Part shown: one piece after another, positions 1 to 9,009 of the stretch
Layout: each line of letters starts with the position of its first letter
Position numbering within the stretch: position 1 is the stretch's first letter
Assembly: GCF_041080625.1 (NCBI RefSeq)
Contig: NZ_CP163518.1
Coordinates: forward strand, 10,967,501 to 11,031,500
Direction of reading: 5' to 3'
Length of the DNA: 64,000 nucleotides
Origin: Streptomyces sp. CG1
GTDB taxonomy: Bacteria > Actinomycetota > Actinomycetes > Streptomycetales > Streptomycetaceae
Position numbers and translations under genes: made by a program
Notes under the pieces: model-generated
What the model was told of the DNA's origin: nothing
The model's input: the letters and a program-made list of their open reading frames with translations, nothing else
Database searches by the model: none

Positions 1-369
1 CGTCGCAGGTGGTTCAGCGGGAGAATACACACTCCTTCACGGGATGCCCACGCCCCGAGGACCGCGTTCCAGCAAGTCAGCGCATTCCGTCGGTTGGCCA
101 GCACGACGAAGTCTCCGGCGGTTGCCGGGGGGCGAAGGGGCGTCCCTGTAGGGCGGTGCTTGTCGGTGGTGCGGTGCTCGTTGTTGTCGTCCGGGTGGTC
201 CTGGGTCAGTGGTGGGAGGTGCTGCCGGAGAGCGTTACTGGCTCACCGGTTGGAGCCGCTTCCCGTCTGGCGGGCACCTGAGGTGAAAGTTCGGTCGCTG
301 CTCCCGCCTTGCGGGACATACTCCTGGTCAGGCTTTTCTTGCAGGTCAGGGCCGTGTGGTGTGGTCTGC

Positions 370-939
370 ATGACGATGGATATCGCACTGATCACCGCCG
401 GGCAGATGTACCGCTACTACTTGCGCCAGGTCGTTGTTGGTGACGGCCGGCGCCCGGCTCGCACGCCGCTCGCCAGGGCTCAGGAGGAGGCCGGTGTCCC
501 GGCCGGACGATGGATGGGCCGCGGACTCGCCGCCCTCGGCCTGGCCGCCGGGGACGTCGTCACCGAGGCACAGCTGCGCAACCTGTTCGGGGAGAAAGGG
601 CGGCACCCGCACGCGGATCTGATCGAGGCCGACCAGCTGGCTGCGGGCAAGTCACCGAAGGCCGCGTGGAAGGCCGGGGCCCTCGGTCGCCGCGTGAAGG
701 TTACGGGTGTCGACTTGGTCTTCCGTCCGCAGCCGACGATCTACCTGTTGTGGGCGCTGGGTGATGACGAGACCCGGCGGGTGATCGAGGCCGCGCACGA
801 GCGGGCGATCGAGAGGGTGCTGGAGTGGATCGAGGACCAGGCGGCGGTGATCCGCTTCGGCAAGGACGGCGTCTATCAGGTCCGGCCGCCCGGCGGCCTG
901 GTCGCCGCGCGCTTCCGCCACTACGAGGCTCGGTCGGGT
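370..939 (+). pseudogene. TrwC/MobF conjugative relaxase, N-terminal fragment
   Basis: The ATG at 370 opens about 190 codons that read as the N-terminus of an actinobacterial TrwC-type relaxase: an early MYRYYLRQVVVGDG block, the FGEKGRHPHAD segment, and the GRRVKVTGVDLVFRPQPT and VIRFGKDGVYQVRPPGGL segments. The family needs this domain to nick oriT, and its three-histidine metal site lies further downstream. The match stops at about 939, just after HYEARSG, before the metal-binding histidines. The frame then ends at 966 in unrelated sequence. The fragment is directly abutted by a truncated aldolase in another frame, so it is a recombination remnant and cannot be a working relaxase. It indicates a past integrative conjugative element or plasmid. 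Confidence 0.8.
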
Positions 940-941
940 GG

Positions 942-1592
942 GACTACGCCGGCGAGGTTCCCCTGATCCTGAAGCTGAACGGGAAGACCGACATCCCCTC
1001 CGACGCCGAGGCCCTCTCCCCGCTGCATGCGTCCGTCGCCGATGCGGTCCGCCTCGGAGCCGACGCGGTGGGCTACACGCTGTATGTCGGCGGCCCCGCC
1101 CAGGAAACCGACTTCCGGCAGCTTCGGCAGGTCCGGGAGGAAGCGCAGCGGTTGGGTATGCCGCTGATCGTGTGGGCGTACCCCCGCGGCGCGGCGATCG
1201 AGGCGAAGGGGGGCAGGGATTCCTTCTATGCCGTCGACTACGCCGCGCGAACGGCCAGCGAACTCGGCGCGGACATGGTCAAGGTGAACTTCCCCCACCC
1301 GGAGAAAGTGTCCGGAGTCAAGGACGCTTACCAGCACGAATTCTCCCCCCAGCAGGCCATCAACGCCGTGGTGCGTTCGGCGAACCGCACCCTGGTGCTG
1401 GTGTCCGGCGGGGAGAAGGCGGGCGACGAGGCCATGCTGGAGAAGGCACGCCAGTCGATGGAGGCAGGTGCCACGGGGCTGATCTTCGGCCGCAACGTCT
1501 GGCAGCGTGAGCACGATGAATCGCTCCGATTTGTGGCCCGGCTCCAGGAGATACTCTCCAAATACCCCTACGCAGGTGTACCCGGCGCCTGA
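942..1592 (+). pseudogene. Class I fructose-bisphosphate aldolase (DhnA/FbaB type), 5'-truncated
   Basis: From about 942 a different frame from the relaxase remnant encodes roughly 216 residues of a DhnA/FbaB-type class I fructose-1,6-bisphosphate aldolase. Visible hallmarks are VPLILKLNGKTDIP, the GAIGY-like strand DAVGYTLYVG, WAYPRG, and ADMVKVNFPHP with the probable Schiff-base lysine, then a C-terminal GATGLIFGRNVWQR phosphate-binding segment. The first 80-90 residues of the family are missing and no start codon with a ribosome site is placed to replace them. The enzyme would otherwise cleave fructose bisphosphate in the cytoplasm. It is most likely inactive because one side of the (beta/alpha)8 barrel is absent. 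Confidence 0.8.
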
Positions 1593-2084
1593 GCCCCATG
1601 CAGTGGACGATGTCGCCACTGCGTCGAGAAGAAACCCCTCCAGGAGGAGGTCCTGAACCCCGAGGTGACCCAAGACTCTGTCTACAGCTGACGCAGCGGG
1701 ATCGGGCGTGCTTCCGAACTCGGCCGAGAGTGCTTCGTGCCATTCTGAAGTCGGCGTTGTGTGAGCGTGGGCGTGCCCGGCTACGTCTCCACGGGTGCGC
1801 CCTCCTACGTTCTCGCTCCAGTCGGCCTGCCCCTCGTCCGGGCTGACTGCCCATTCCATACGTTGGCGCCTTGGTGCAGTCCGGTGTGCGTTGCGGATGC
1901 CCGCGGAGCCGCATAGCAGGCATCACTGCATCGCCCGAGCCACTGGCCTCACCATGGGCGACGAAAGACGAAATGTGCCCCGGCGCAGCGTCGCATTGAA
2001 TCCGAACGGCCGATTCCCCCATCACCACGCGTCGTGGTCGCGTGCGTTGAGTGTGCACACCGTAGCTGGAAGGCAATATGCCGG
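1593..2084. other. Intergenic stretch without a recognisable gene
   Basis: Between the aldolase fragment and the IS630 relic no frame on either strand shows family resemblance or a plausible start with a ribosome site. The base composition is slightly lower in GC than its neighbours. I see no clear hairpin or repeat here. Confidence 0.4.
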
Positions 2085-2474
2085 AGCTGTTGATTTGCCT
2101 ACTGCAGGCGTAGAGGACGCGGCAGGCGTGGAAGTAGCCGCGGACGATGCGGGGCTGTTTCTGGCGGCGGTGGAGGAAGCGGCGGGTCTCGCGGGCGAGG
2201 ACGTCCACCGAGCGGGCGCGTGCGGCGTGGACATGACGCTTGACGTCCGCGTTCAGCAATTCGTCCGGGTTGAGTTCGGTGCTGTACCCGGGTATCAGGT
2301 GCAACTCGATGCGCTCGGTGTTCTCCTTCAGCCAGGCGCGAACGACCTTACTGCGATGGACGGGATGCCGGCTCGTAATGACGTGACCTTGCGTCCGGCC
2401 TGGCGGGCGAGGCACAACCGCACCACTTCCCGTCCCGCCGGCGCCAACCGCCGCACATCCCCAGAGTCAGCCAC
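2085..2474 (-). pseudogene. IS630-family transposase relic with internal deletion
   Basis: On the minus strand a GTG at 2474 opens an IS630 N-terminus (ADSGDVRRLAPAGREVVRL). After about 30 codons the sequence jumps to the C-terminal catalytic end: HRSKVVRAWLKEN, LHLIPGYSTELNPDELLNADVK with the last acidic residue of the DDE triad, and RRQKQPRIVRGYFHACRVLYA. The central domain carrying the first two acidic residues is missing, and the normal C-terminal stop is lost. It lies just upstream of the multicopper oxidase gene, and a second IS630 tail lies just downstream of that gene, so the oxidase may have arrived with insertion sequences. Confidence 0.78.
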
Positions 2475-2745
2475 ACCCAGTCAACGGGAGAGGCAACTCA
2501 ACAGTTCCGGCTCATACGCCATTCGAGTGGTCCTGTCAGAATTCGACACTCAAGCCGACCGCGCTGCACTGGGGCACATCTGACGGCATGCATCCTTATG
2601 TCGACATGTTCAACTGGGCGCCGAACGCAGAATTCTTATGAAGTTAGTGGACATGTAGATGCCCGCCAACCGGGCCGGATTGTCGACGGTCAATTCAACG
2701 CGCCGACGGCGTGCGAGGACCGGAAACGCTTTGTGGGAGGTTTGC

Positions 2746-4500
2746 TTGATTAGGGCGGCATTACATCGCCAGCGCTGGTGGTTTGACAGACACCTGGTGC
2801 GGCAACACCTCCTCGCATATCTCACCAGTATGGCGCTGGTCGGGGCCGGGCCGCTCATGGCGACTGGGTCATTCGCGGCACCCGCAATGGCCTCTGCGAA
2901 TAAATCCTGCGGCCCCTCGCCCGGAGTGACACCTTTCACCGATCAAGTGCGGCAGCCGCCTGTTGCGGCACCAGACGGGGGAAACCACTACACAGTCACG
3001 GTGGGTGTACATAGCACGCATAAATTCAGCAGCGCGTGGGGGCCGACGAAGACGCTGGGCTACAGCACGGCCAACGCCACAGTGGACTACCTCGGACCGA
3101 CCATCGTCACCCAGCAGCACCGTCCGAACAAGGTGCGGTTCATCAACAACCTGCCGGCAGCCGGCACGGCCGTTTTCCCGTTCGACCAGCCCAACAACAC
3201 CATCACCACGCACCGCCATGGCGGTCTCCAGTCTGTGGCAAGCGACGGCTCCCCACTGCCCAACGGAGTGGAAGTCCCACCAGGTGGATCACAGACGCAG
3301 GACTATCCGAACAACCAGGCCGCGGCGCCCTTGTGGTACCACGACCATGCCGATGCGCATGGCTCATACCACGTCTATGAGGGCTTGGCAGGGCTGGCGC
3401 CCAACACCGACAAGCTTGAGTCGTCGTTTGGGCTGCCCCGGGGCGATTTCGCCAAGTCCTACGTACTCCAGGACAAGTCGTTCAACGCCGACTACTCACT
3501 GTGCTACACGCACGCCGACCCGGAGTTCTTCGGCGACCGCCCAGTGATCAATGGGACCATCGCACCCAAGCAGAACGTGGAGCCAAGACGCTACACCTTC
3601 ACCCTGGTCAACGGATCGGACTCCCGCTTCTACCACCTGAGCCTCCGACAGGTTGCCGGATCTGCCTCGGCCGCGCCGACAATGATCGTGGTCGGCAATG
3701 ACGAGGGCTACCTACTGCATCCCACGCGGGTGAGCGGCCTGCTCATCGCGCCCGGAGAGCGTTACCAGGCGGTTGTCGACTTCACCAGCCACAACGGCCA
3801 GCAGTGGGTGTTGGCCAACGACGCTTCTGCGCCCTACCCGGGACCTGACACAGCACCGCTGATTCCTGAGCTGATGCGATTCGACGTCTGCTCCGAGGTG
3901 ACGTCTCCGGATCATTCACGGGTACCGAAGACAATCCGGGAGGCCAACAACGCCGAGCCGCTCGCCAGCAAGTTGGCGCAGGCTCGCCTCCGAACGGTCC
4001 AGGCCGGCGAGAATACGCCTGGTGTGACCCAGATCGGGGACAAGAACCAGCTGCTCAATTATTTCGACCCGCCTACCGAGACTCCTCAACTCGGCTCCAC
4101 GGAAGTCTGGGCCATGCGCAACCACGGTCCCGACGCGCATCCCTTCCATGAACACATCGCCGAACTCCGGCTGATCGGAAGATGGCACGTCGGGCAGTCG
4201 GATACCAGCGGAAAGCCCGTACCCGGTACTATCGGCCCCTTCGAACCGGCAGCCGCCTACGAATCCGGTCCCAAGGATACCTTTGTATCCCCACCGGGCT
4301 ACATCACTGCCTGGGTCGGCAAATACACCATCCCGGGAACCTCGGTCTGGCACTGTCACATCCTCTCCCACGAGGACGGCTCGTCAACGGGCGGCACTAT
4401 CGAGATGATGCGCCCCCTCGCCGTTGGCTCGAAGCCGCAAGTCCAACTACCCCGCGTACTCACGCAGGAACGACTGGACCAGCTGGTGCGCCAGCCGTAG
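2746..4500 (+). CDS. Secreted multicopper oxidase (CotA/bilirubin oxidase-like)
   Basis: This is a three-cupredoxin-domain copper oxidase, expected to oxidise phenols, bilirubin-like or metal substrates and reduce oxygen to water outside the membrane. The copper ligands are all visible: THRHGG (T2/T3), WYHDHADAH (T3), HPFHEH (T1/T2/T3), and WHCHILSHE with the T1 cysteine. The N-terminus has an arginine-rich stretch, a hydrophobic core and an ASA-like cleavage site. The start TTG at 2746 is chosen because GGGAGG lies 5 bases upstream, giving 584 residues. An in-frame ATG at 2659 with no ribosome site would add 29. After HED an insertion of about seven residues precedes the MMRP motif that usually supplies the axial methionine. 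IS630 relics flank the gene on both sides. Confidence 0.88.
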   Translation: MIRAALHRQRWWFDRHLVRQHLLAYLTSMALVGAGPLMATGSFAAPAMASANKSCGPSPGVTPFTDQVRQPPVAAPDGGNHYTVTVGVHSTHKFSSAWGPTKTLGYSTANATVDYLGPTIVTQQHRPNKVRFINNLPAAGTAVFPFDQPNNTITTHRHGGLQSVASDGSPLPNGVEVPPGGSQTQDYPNNQAAAPLWYHDHADAHGSYHVYEGLAGLAPNTDKLESSFGLPRGDFAKSYVLQDKSFNADYSLCYTHADPEFFGDRPVINGTIAPKQNVEPRRYTFTLVNGSDSRFYHLSLRQVAGSASAAPTMIVVGNDEGYLLHPTRVSGLLIAPGERYQAVVDFTSHNGQQWVLANDASAPYPGPDTAPLIPELMRFDVCSEVTSPDHSRVPKTIREANNAEPLASKLAQARLRTVQAGENTPGVTQIGDKNQLLNYFDPPTETPQLGSTEVWAMRNHGPDAHPFHEHIAELRLIGRWHVGQSDTSGKPVPGTIGPFEPAAAYESGPKDTFVSPPGYITAWVGKYTIPGTSVWHCHILSHEDGSSTGGTIEMMRPLAVGSKPQVQLPRVLTQERLDQLVRQP

Positions 4501-4510
4501 CGGGGAGTCG

Positions 4511-4576
4511 CACCTTCACCGCCGCCTCGTCCGCGGCTGCTTCCACGCCCGCCGCGTCCGCTACACCACCCAGTAG
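4511..4576 (+). pseudogene. IS630-family transposase C-terminal tail
   Basis: Eleven bases after the oxidase stop a short frame reads HLHRR, LVRGCFHARRVRYTTQ, then TAG at 4574. This matches the extreme C-terminus of actinobacterial IS630 transposases (compare RIVRGYFHACRVLYA in the relic at 2085-2474). Nothing of the rest of the transposase remains. Its orientation is opposite to that of the upstream relic. Confidence 0.6.
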
Positions 4577-4999
4577 GCAAATCATCACGGATCGGATCAG
4601 GCGGGCATCACCGGCCTGAAGCACCCGTCACGGCATCTGCCGCGCAGCCCGGCTGCGGCTTCGCAAACACGACACAGCGTGAGCGCTGCCTGATCACCCG
4701 TCGGACGGCATACCCAATCCACCTGTACACATGTAGAGCAGACTCTTCCTTTGGACCGGCACAGGGTGACGGAGCGTCAGCAAACTCCCTGATGTTGCCG
4801 CTTCCCTGCGAGTCAGCCGTGTTTGCCGATCCTCTGAGTTCGCTCTGAGGGTGTTGATGCAGTCTTGAACAGCAGGTGAGAGATCACCTAGCGTCTCGCG
4901 GCGCAAGGCACGTTCCAACGTGGTGACACCAACGTGCCGCCTGGCCAGCGGCGTTGTACAGCCCTCCCGCACGTCTCCCTGACAGAGAAGGGCACCACC
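4577..4999. other. Intergenic region upstream of a secreted protein gene
   Basis: No supported coding sequence. The stretch presumably contains the promoter for the gene at 5000, but I cannot point to a convincing -35/-10 pair. A GAGAAGGG ribosome site lies at about 4984-4991. Confidence 0.35.
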
Positions 5000-5977
5000 G
5001 TGCTTCGTTCTGCATTTGCCATCGGCTGCGCCACAGCGCTCGCCGTCGCCGGTCTCGCCGCCGCCGCACCCGCAGGGGCCAGCGAGCTCGCACCGCACCA
5101 CCACCAGATGAAGACTCACGGCGCGCAGACCGCGGCCGCCGCGGGCAACAACCTCTCGTACAACGGCGGCAACGTCGTCACCAACCCGCAGATCTACGTC
5201 GTCTACTGGGGCAATCAGTGGGGCACCGGCTCCACGGTCACCAACGACCCCTCGGGCGAGGCCGCACTGCAGCTGAACTTCTTCCAGCACGCCTACGGCA
5301 ACGGTGACACCTGGTCCAACTCACAGACCCAGTACTGCCAGGGCGTGGCAGTCGGCACCACCCAGTGCAACGGGGCCGGCACGGCGGTGGGCCACCCCAC
5401 CTCCGACCCCGTGGCCGGCACCTGGCTGGACAGCTCGGTCAAGGTCGCTAACAGACCGAGCGACGCCTCGATCGCCGCGGAAGCTGTCAAGGCCGCCGCC
5501 CACTTCGGGGTCTCCGGCGACAACGTCGAGGTCATCGTAGACCTGCCGCACGGGGTCGTGCCCAACGGCTTCAAGACGCAGTACTGCGCCTGGCACGACC
5601 ACACCACCACCGGCTCGGGCGCTGACCTGCCCTACACCAACATGCCGTACATCACGGACGCGGGTACGGGGTGCGGCGCGAACTTCGTCGCGACGGGCTC
5701 GTCCGGGGTCAACGGCGCCACCGAGGGCATAACCATCGTCGGCGGTCACGAGTACGCCGAGACCCTCACCGACCCAGCCCCGAGCAGTGGCTGGGTGGAC
5801 AGCACCGGCTACGAGACCGGCGACAAGTGTGCCTGGGTCTCCAGCGGGCAGGGCGCGTCCACGATCGTCGGCCTGAACGGCACGAACTTCGCTGTGCAGT
5901 CGCTGTGGAGCAACAACTTCAACGGCGGGGCGGGCGGCTGCGTGGTCTCCTACACCAACGCGAGCAACCAGCACTGA
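5000..5977 (+). CDS. Secreted protein with HEYAETLTDP motif, function unknown
   Basis: GTG at 5000 follows GAGAAGGG and opens a 325-residue protein with a clear Sec signal peptide (LRSAFAIGCATALAVAGLAAAAPAGA region). The mature part begins with a histidine-rich HHHQ patch, then NPQIYVVYWGNQWG. It carries six or more cysteines that could form disulfides, and near residue 250 a GGHEYAETLTDPAP motif that looks like a metal-binding HExxE(T) site of a zinc metalloprotease-like fold. Related proteins are common in Streptomyces and are sometimes called serine protease or exordium-like, but I cannot assign an activity. A strong hairpin follows the stop codon, so it is probably monocistronic. Confidence 0.75.
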   Translation: MLRSAFAIGCATALAVAGLAAAAPAGASELAPHHHQMKTHGAQTAAAAGNNLSYNGGNVVTNPQIYVVYWGNQWGTGSTVTNDPSGEAALQLNFFQHAYGNGDTWSNSQTQYCQGVAVGTTQCNGAGTAVGHPTSDPVAGTWLDSSVKVANRPSDASIAAEAVKAAAHFGVSGDNVEVIVDLPHGVVPNGFKTQYCAWHDHTTTGSGADLPYTNMPYITDAGTGCGANFVATGSSGVNGATEGITIVGGHEYAETLTDPAPSSGWVDSTGYETGDKCAWVSSGQGASTIVGLNGTNFAVQSLWSNNFNGGAGGCVVSYTNASNQH

Positions 5978-5996
5978 CACCACATCCGGTTGCGCA

Positions 5997-6033
5997 GGCC
6001 GAGTCCGCTCCCCTCGGCGGGGCGGGCTCGGCC
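5997..6033. terminator. GC-rich hairpin terminator
   Basis: The arms at 5997-6013 and 6019-6033 pair around a five-base loop, giving a very stable stem 20 bases after the stop of the secreted-protein gene. There is no U-tract, as is usual in Streptomyces terminators. Confidence 0.7.
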
Positions 6034-6059
6034 TCCGGCCTCATTTGAGGGTGATGATC

Positions 6060-6491
6060 GTGAACCGAACCCTGTCCGTACTGACGCTCGTGGCCGCCGC
6101 CCTGCTGTCCGCCTGCAGCGCCAGGGCATCCACGGTGGCAGCAGCCCCCGCGCCCACCTCGACCCCACCGTCACCTCCTGCCTGCGCGAAGTTGCCAGCC
6201 GGCGTGCTGCCGCATTCCGCCGGGCAGCTGACACAGGAACACAAGGGCGTGTACTGCCTCCCGCGTGGTCAGCGGGTGGACATCTTCTTGACCGCGAGGA
6301 AGAGCGGCCGGTGGCAGCCGGTCCACATAGCCGGGAACGGCGTGCTGGCGCCCGCGAACACCGGCGTGATGACCGCACCGGTCGGCGTCACCCCGGCGAT
6401 GTTCGTAGGTACGACGGACGGCACGGCGGCACTGACCAGTACGACCCCGTCAGGAGGCAGGTGGAAAGTCACCATTGAGGTCAAGGGCTAG
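6060..6491 (+). CDS. Small lipoprotein, function unknown
   Basis: The product has a short basic N-terminus, a hydrophobic core and a lipobox LLSAC, so it should be lipidated on cysteine and held on the outer face of the membrane. A proline/threonine/alanine-rich linker follows, then a roughly 100-residue beta-rich domain (GVYCLPRGQRVDIFLTA, GRWKVTIEV at the end). GTG 6060 is preferred because GAGG at 6047-6050 is 9 bases away; GTG 6051 or ATG 6054 are in frame but too close to it. The stop codon sits four bases from the left end of an IS630 element, and before that insertion the gene was tail to tail with the EF-hand gene. Confidence 0.7.
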   Translation: MNRTLSVLTLVAAALLSACSARASTVAAAPAPTSTPPSPPACAKLPAGVLPHSAGQLTQEHKGVYCLPRGQRVDIFLTARKSGRWQPVHIAGNGVLAPANTGVMTAPVGVTPAMFVGTTDGTAALTSTTPSGGRWKVTIEVKG

Positions 6492-6494
6492 CTA

Positions 6495-7720
6495 GTGCCG
6501 CATCAAGCTACGTTCGCCCCGTCGTGATGTGTCGCCCAGTTGCTGCGCCGGGAAGCACCAGACAGCCAGAATGATCACGTGGCTGAACGCGTGCGGGTCC
6601 GGGAGATTGATGACGACGAGGGCAGGCGGTTGCTGCGGATCATCCGCAGAGGCACGGGGTCGGTGGTGACCTGGCGGCGGGCTCAGATGGTGCTGTTATC
6701 TGCGCAGGGACGGCCGGTGGCGAAGATCGCCGAGGTGACGTTCACCAGCCCGGACCGGGTCCGGGACCTGCTCCACAACTTCAACGCGGACGGCTTCGAC
6801 TCGCTTTATCCCAAGTACAAGGGTGGTCGGCCGAAGACCTTCAGCCTCCCGGAACGCCGGGAGATCAAGAAGATCACCAAGTCGAGGCCGGCCGAGCACG
6901 GCCTGCCGTTCTCGACCTGGAGCCTGGCCAAGCTGGCCGACTTCCTGGTCGCCGAGGGGGTGGTCGACGACATCAGCCACGAGGGCCTGCGGGTCCTGCT
7001 CCGCGAGGAGGGCGTCTCGTTTCAACGCGTGAAGACCTGGAAGAACTCACGTGACCCGGACTACTCAGTCAAGAAGGCCCGTGTCGAGCACCTGTACGCG
7101 ATCGCCGACGGTGAGGTCATACCCGAGGAAGGCGAGCCCGAAGTCGTCTTCTGCGTGGATGAGTTCGGGCCGCTCAACCTCCAGCCGCACCCCGGCCGGC
7201 ACTGGGCCGAACGCAGCGGCAGACACAAGGACACAGGCCGCGATCCCCGGCCCCGCCGCCGGGCGACCTACACCCGCCCGCACGGGGTCCGGCACCTGTT
7301 CGCCGCCTACGACCTGGCCAAAGACCAGCTCTACGGGCACGTCAAGAAGACCAAGAACAGGTCGAAGTTCTTGGAGTTCTGTCGGTACCTGCGCTCGCTG
7401 CACCCGATGGACGTGCGCATTGCAATCGTCTGCGACAACTACTCACCACACCTGACGACGAAGCGGTGTCAGCGAGTCGGGATGTGGGCGGCGGCGAACA
7501 ACGTGGAGATCGCCTACACCCCGACCAACAGCTCCTGGCTCAACCGGATCGAGGCACAGTTCACCGCCCTGCGCTACTTCGCGCTGGATGGCACCGACCA
7601 CGCCAGCCACAAGGAGCAGGGAAGCATGATCCGCCGCTACATCATCTGGCGGAACAAGCACGCCGCCGACGAACGCCTCCGCAAGGTCGTGAACAGGGCG
7701 AACGTTGCTTGATGCGGCAC
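6495..7720 (+). mobile_element. Complete IS630-family insertion sequence
   Basis: The element is 1,226 bp. Its left end starts GTGCCGCATCAAGC at 6495 and its right end is the inverted copy finishing at 7720. The terminal inverted repeats run about 26 bases with one mismatch. The dinucleotide TA flanks both ends (6493-6494 and 7721-7722), which is the target duplication expected of IS630. It contains one full transposase gene. Removing the element and one TA rebuilds a continuous tail-to-tail junction of the two neighbouring genes, so this is a simple recent insertion. Confidence 0.93.
6579..7712 (+). CDS. IS630-family DDE transposase
   Basis: The 377-residue protein has the IS630 layout: an N-terminal helix-turn-helix region (VAKIAEVTFTSPDRVRDLL), a winged-helix part, then the catalytic core with FCVDEFGPL (first Asp), VCDNYSPH (second Asp) and NSSWLNRIEAQF (Glu). 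The length is normal for the group and I see no frameshift, so it is probably active. GTG 6579 is chosen because homologous proteins start at VAERVRVREID; a TTG at 6540 would extend it without a ribosome site. It lies wholly between the element's inverted repeats. Confidence 0.93.
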   Translation: MAERVRVREIDDDEGRRLLRIIRRGTGSVVTWRRAQMVLLSAQGRPVAKIAEVTFTSPDRVRDLLHNFNADGFDSLYPKYKGGRPKTFSLPERREIKKITKSRPAEHGLPFSTWSLAKLADFLVAEGVVDDISHEGLRVLLREEGVSFQRVKTWKNSRDPDYSVKKARVEHLYAIADGEVIPEEGEPEVVFCVDEFGPLNLQPHPGRHWAERSGRHKDTGRDPRPRRRATYTRPHGVRHLFAAYDLAKDQLYGHVKKTKNRSKFLEFCRYLRSLHPMDVRIAIVCDNYSPHLTTKRCQRVGMWAAANNVEIAYTPTNSSWLNRIEAQFTALRYFALDGTDHASHKEQGSMIRRYIIWRNKHAADERLRKVVNRANVA

Positions 7721-8235
7721 TAGTACAGGGCCTCGCCCATCGGTGAGGCGTCGCCGATGACGTAGGCACGGATCGACGCCAGGTACTCGTCACGATCCAC
7801 TCGCCCATCGCCGTCGGCGTCCAGTGCATCGAAGGCGGCGGCAGCGTTTGTGGGCGCATTGTTCAGCGCGGTGCGCAGGACCGCGAATTCTGCCTTGTCC
7901 AGGGCGCCGTCGCCGTCGGCGTCGGCGAGGTCGAACAGTGATCCCAGGGCGAACCGGCAGATGTTGTCGAACTTGTCGGCGCCGACCCATGCGTCGTATT
8001 CCTCGAAGGTCAGCTTCTCGTCGCCGTTCGCGTCCATCGCTCCCCACGCCTTGTGGGCTTCCCCCCGGGCGGCGACGACGAGTGGGTCGTCCTCCGAGCG
8101 TCCCGTGGCCTGGACGGCCCGATCGACCCGGGAGAGGTAATCGTGCGCCGAGATGACCCCGTCCCCGTCCGCGTCCATCATGGCGAAGATACGCCCTCGC
8201 GCGACTGTGGCGGTTGTGGCGTTGGTGCGGCCCAC
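7720..8235 (-). CDS. Four-EF-hand calcium-binding protein
   Basis: GTG at 8235 is preceded by AGGAGGAG. The 171-residue cytoplasmic protein has four EF-hand loops: residues 21-32 (DADGDGVIS...), 68-79 (DANGDEKLT...), 105-116 (DADGDGALD...) and 139-150 (DADGDGRVD...). All carry acidic residues at loop positions 1, 3, 5 and 12, so all four should bind calcium. This is the calerythrin-like class of actinobacterial sarcoplasmic-type calcium-binding proteins, probably a calcium buffer or sensor. The stop codon TAG uses the last base of the neighbouring IS630 element plus the duplicated TA, but the rebuilt empty site shows that the original stop was at the same place. Confidence 0.9.
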   Translation of the reverse strand: MGRTNATTATVARGRIFAMMDADGDGVISAHDYLSRVDRAVQATGRSEDDPLVVAARGEAHKAWGAMDANGDEKLTFEEYDAWVGADKFDNICRFALGSLFDLADADGDGALDKAEFAVLRTALNNAPTNAAAAFDALDADGDGRVDRDEYLASIRAYVIGDASPMGEALY

Positions 8236-8475
8236 TGGAGATCTCCTCCTGCTCGTTTCCTGCTCGACGAGGACTCGTCCGGCGCTTGCTACCCGCCGTG
8301 TTCCAGGTTTCATGCGACCGCAGCCGACCGTATGGAGTCCGGCGGGAGTGCAGGCGCGCGTGACCGCGCACGGATCGGGCGTGCGCGGATCCTGCGCTTC
8401 GGGACGCCGGGTCATGGGATGCGCCCCCGGGTAGGCCAAGGGCCGTTGGTGAGAACAGGACGTACTGGAGGGAAC

Positions 8476-9009
8476 ATGTTCGGTAGGCGTGGTGTCGCGG
8501 TGGCCCTGGGGTCTGTGATGCTGGCGGGATCGTCGTTGGTGTGGGCGCCCACCGGCCAGGCCACGACGGGCGAGGAGGGGAGCGTCGGCTGCGTCGGGCA
8601 TAGCGAGAGCCGTTACGACCCACCGCTGACGCTCCTGCCCGGGCCGACCCATGTTCACGCGGACATCACGTACACCTGCGGTGCCCGCGGCCATACCGTC
8701 CCCGCCACCGGCTCCTTCAACTCGGACGCACCAGCTGCCTCCTGCGTCGCCGTGTCCGGCGGAAGCGGGACGGAAGCGGTCCGGTACGCCGACGGCGGCA
8801 GGTCGCTGATCGTCTACGACAGTGCCACGACCCTCCGCGTCGCAGGGGTCCTGGTCGTGATCCAGCGGGGCCGGGTCATCGAAGGACGTGGCCAAGGGCA
8901 TCCTGTCCAGCGGACCGTCACCGGGCTGCCCCGCGAACTGCCTACGGAATGCCTCACGTCCGGCCTGCAGGGAGGCAGCAACGAGGTTCAGTTGGAGATT
9001 GAGGCATAA
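8476..9009 (+). CDS. Small secreted protein, function unknown
   Basis: ATG 8476 follows GGAGGGAA closely. The first 29 residues form a Sec signal peptide (FGRRGVAVALGSVMLAGSSLVWA) with likely cleavage after GQAT. The mature 148 residues are beta-rich with four cysteines (GCVGH, TYTCGARG, SCVAV, TECLT) that could form two disulfides. I do not recognise a family. It is divergent from the EF-hand gene. Confidence 0.65.
   Translation: MFGRRGVAVALGSVMLAGSSLVWAPTGQATTGEEGSVGCVGHSESRYDPPLTLLPGPTHVHADITYTCGARGHTVPATGSFNSDAPAASCVAVSGGSGTEAVRYADGGRSLIVYDSATTLRVAGVLVVIQRGRVIEGRGQGHPVQRTVTGLPRELPTECLTSGLQGGSNEVQLEIEA

Noticed and set aside
3..50. tRNA-like text (GGTGGTTCAGCGGGAGAA and a possible anticodon arm) at the window start
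   Set aside because: The D-arm-like part is suggestive, but the anticodon stem has a mismatch, no proper T-arm (GGTTCRANNCC) or acceptor pairing follows, and the 5' side is cut by the window. Not supportable as a tRNA; at most a tRNA-derived attachment remnant.
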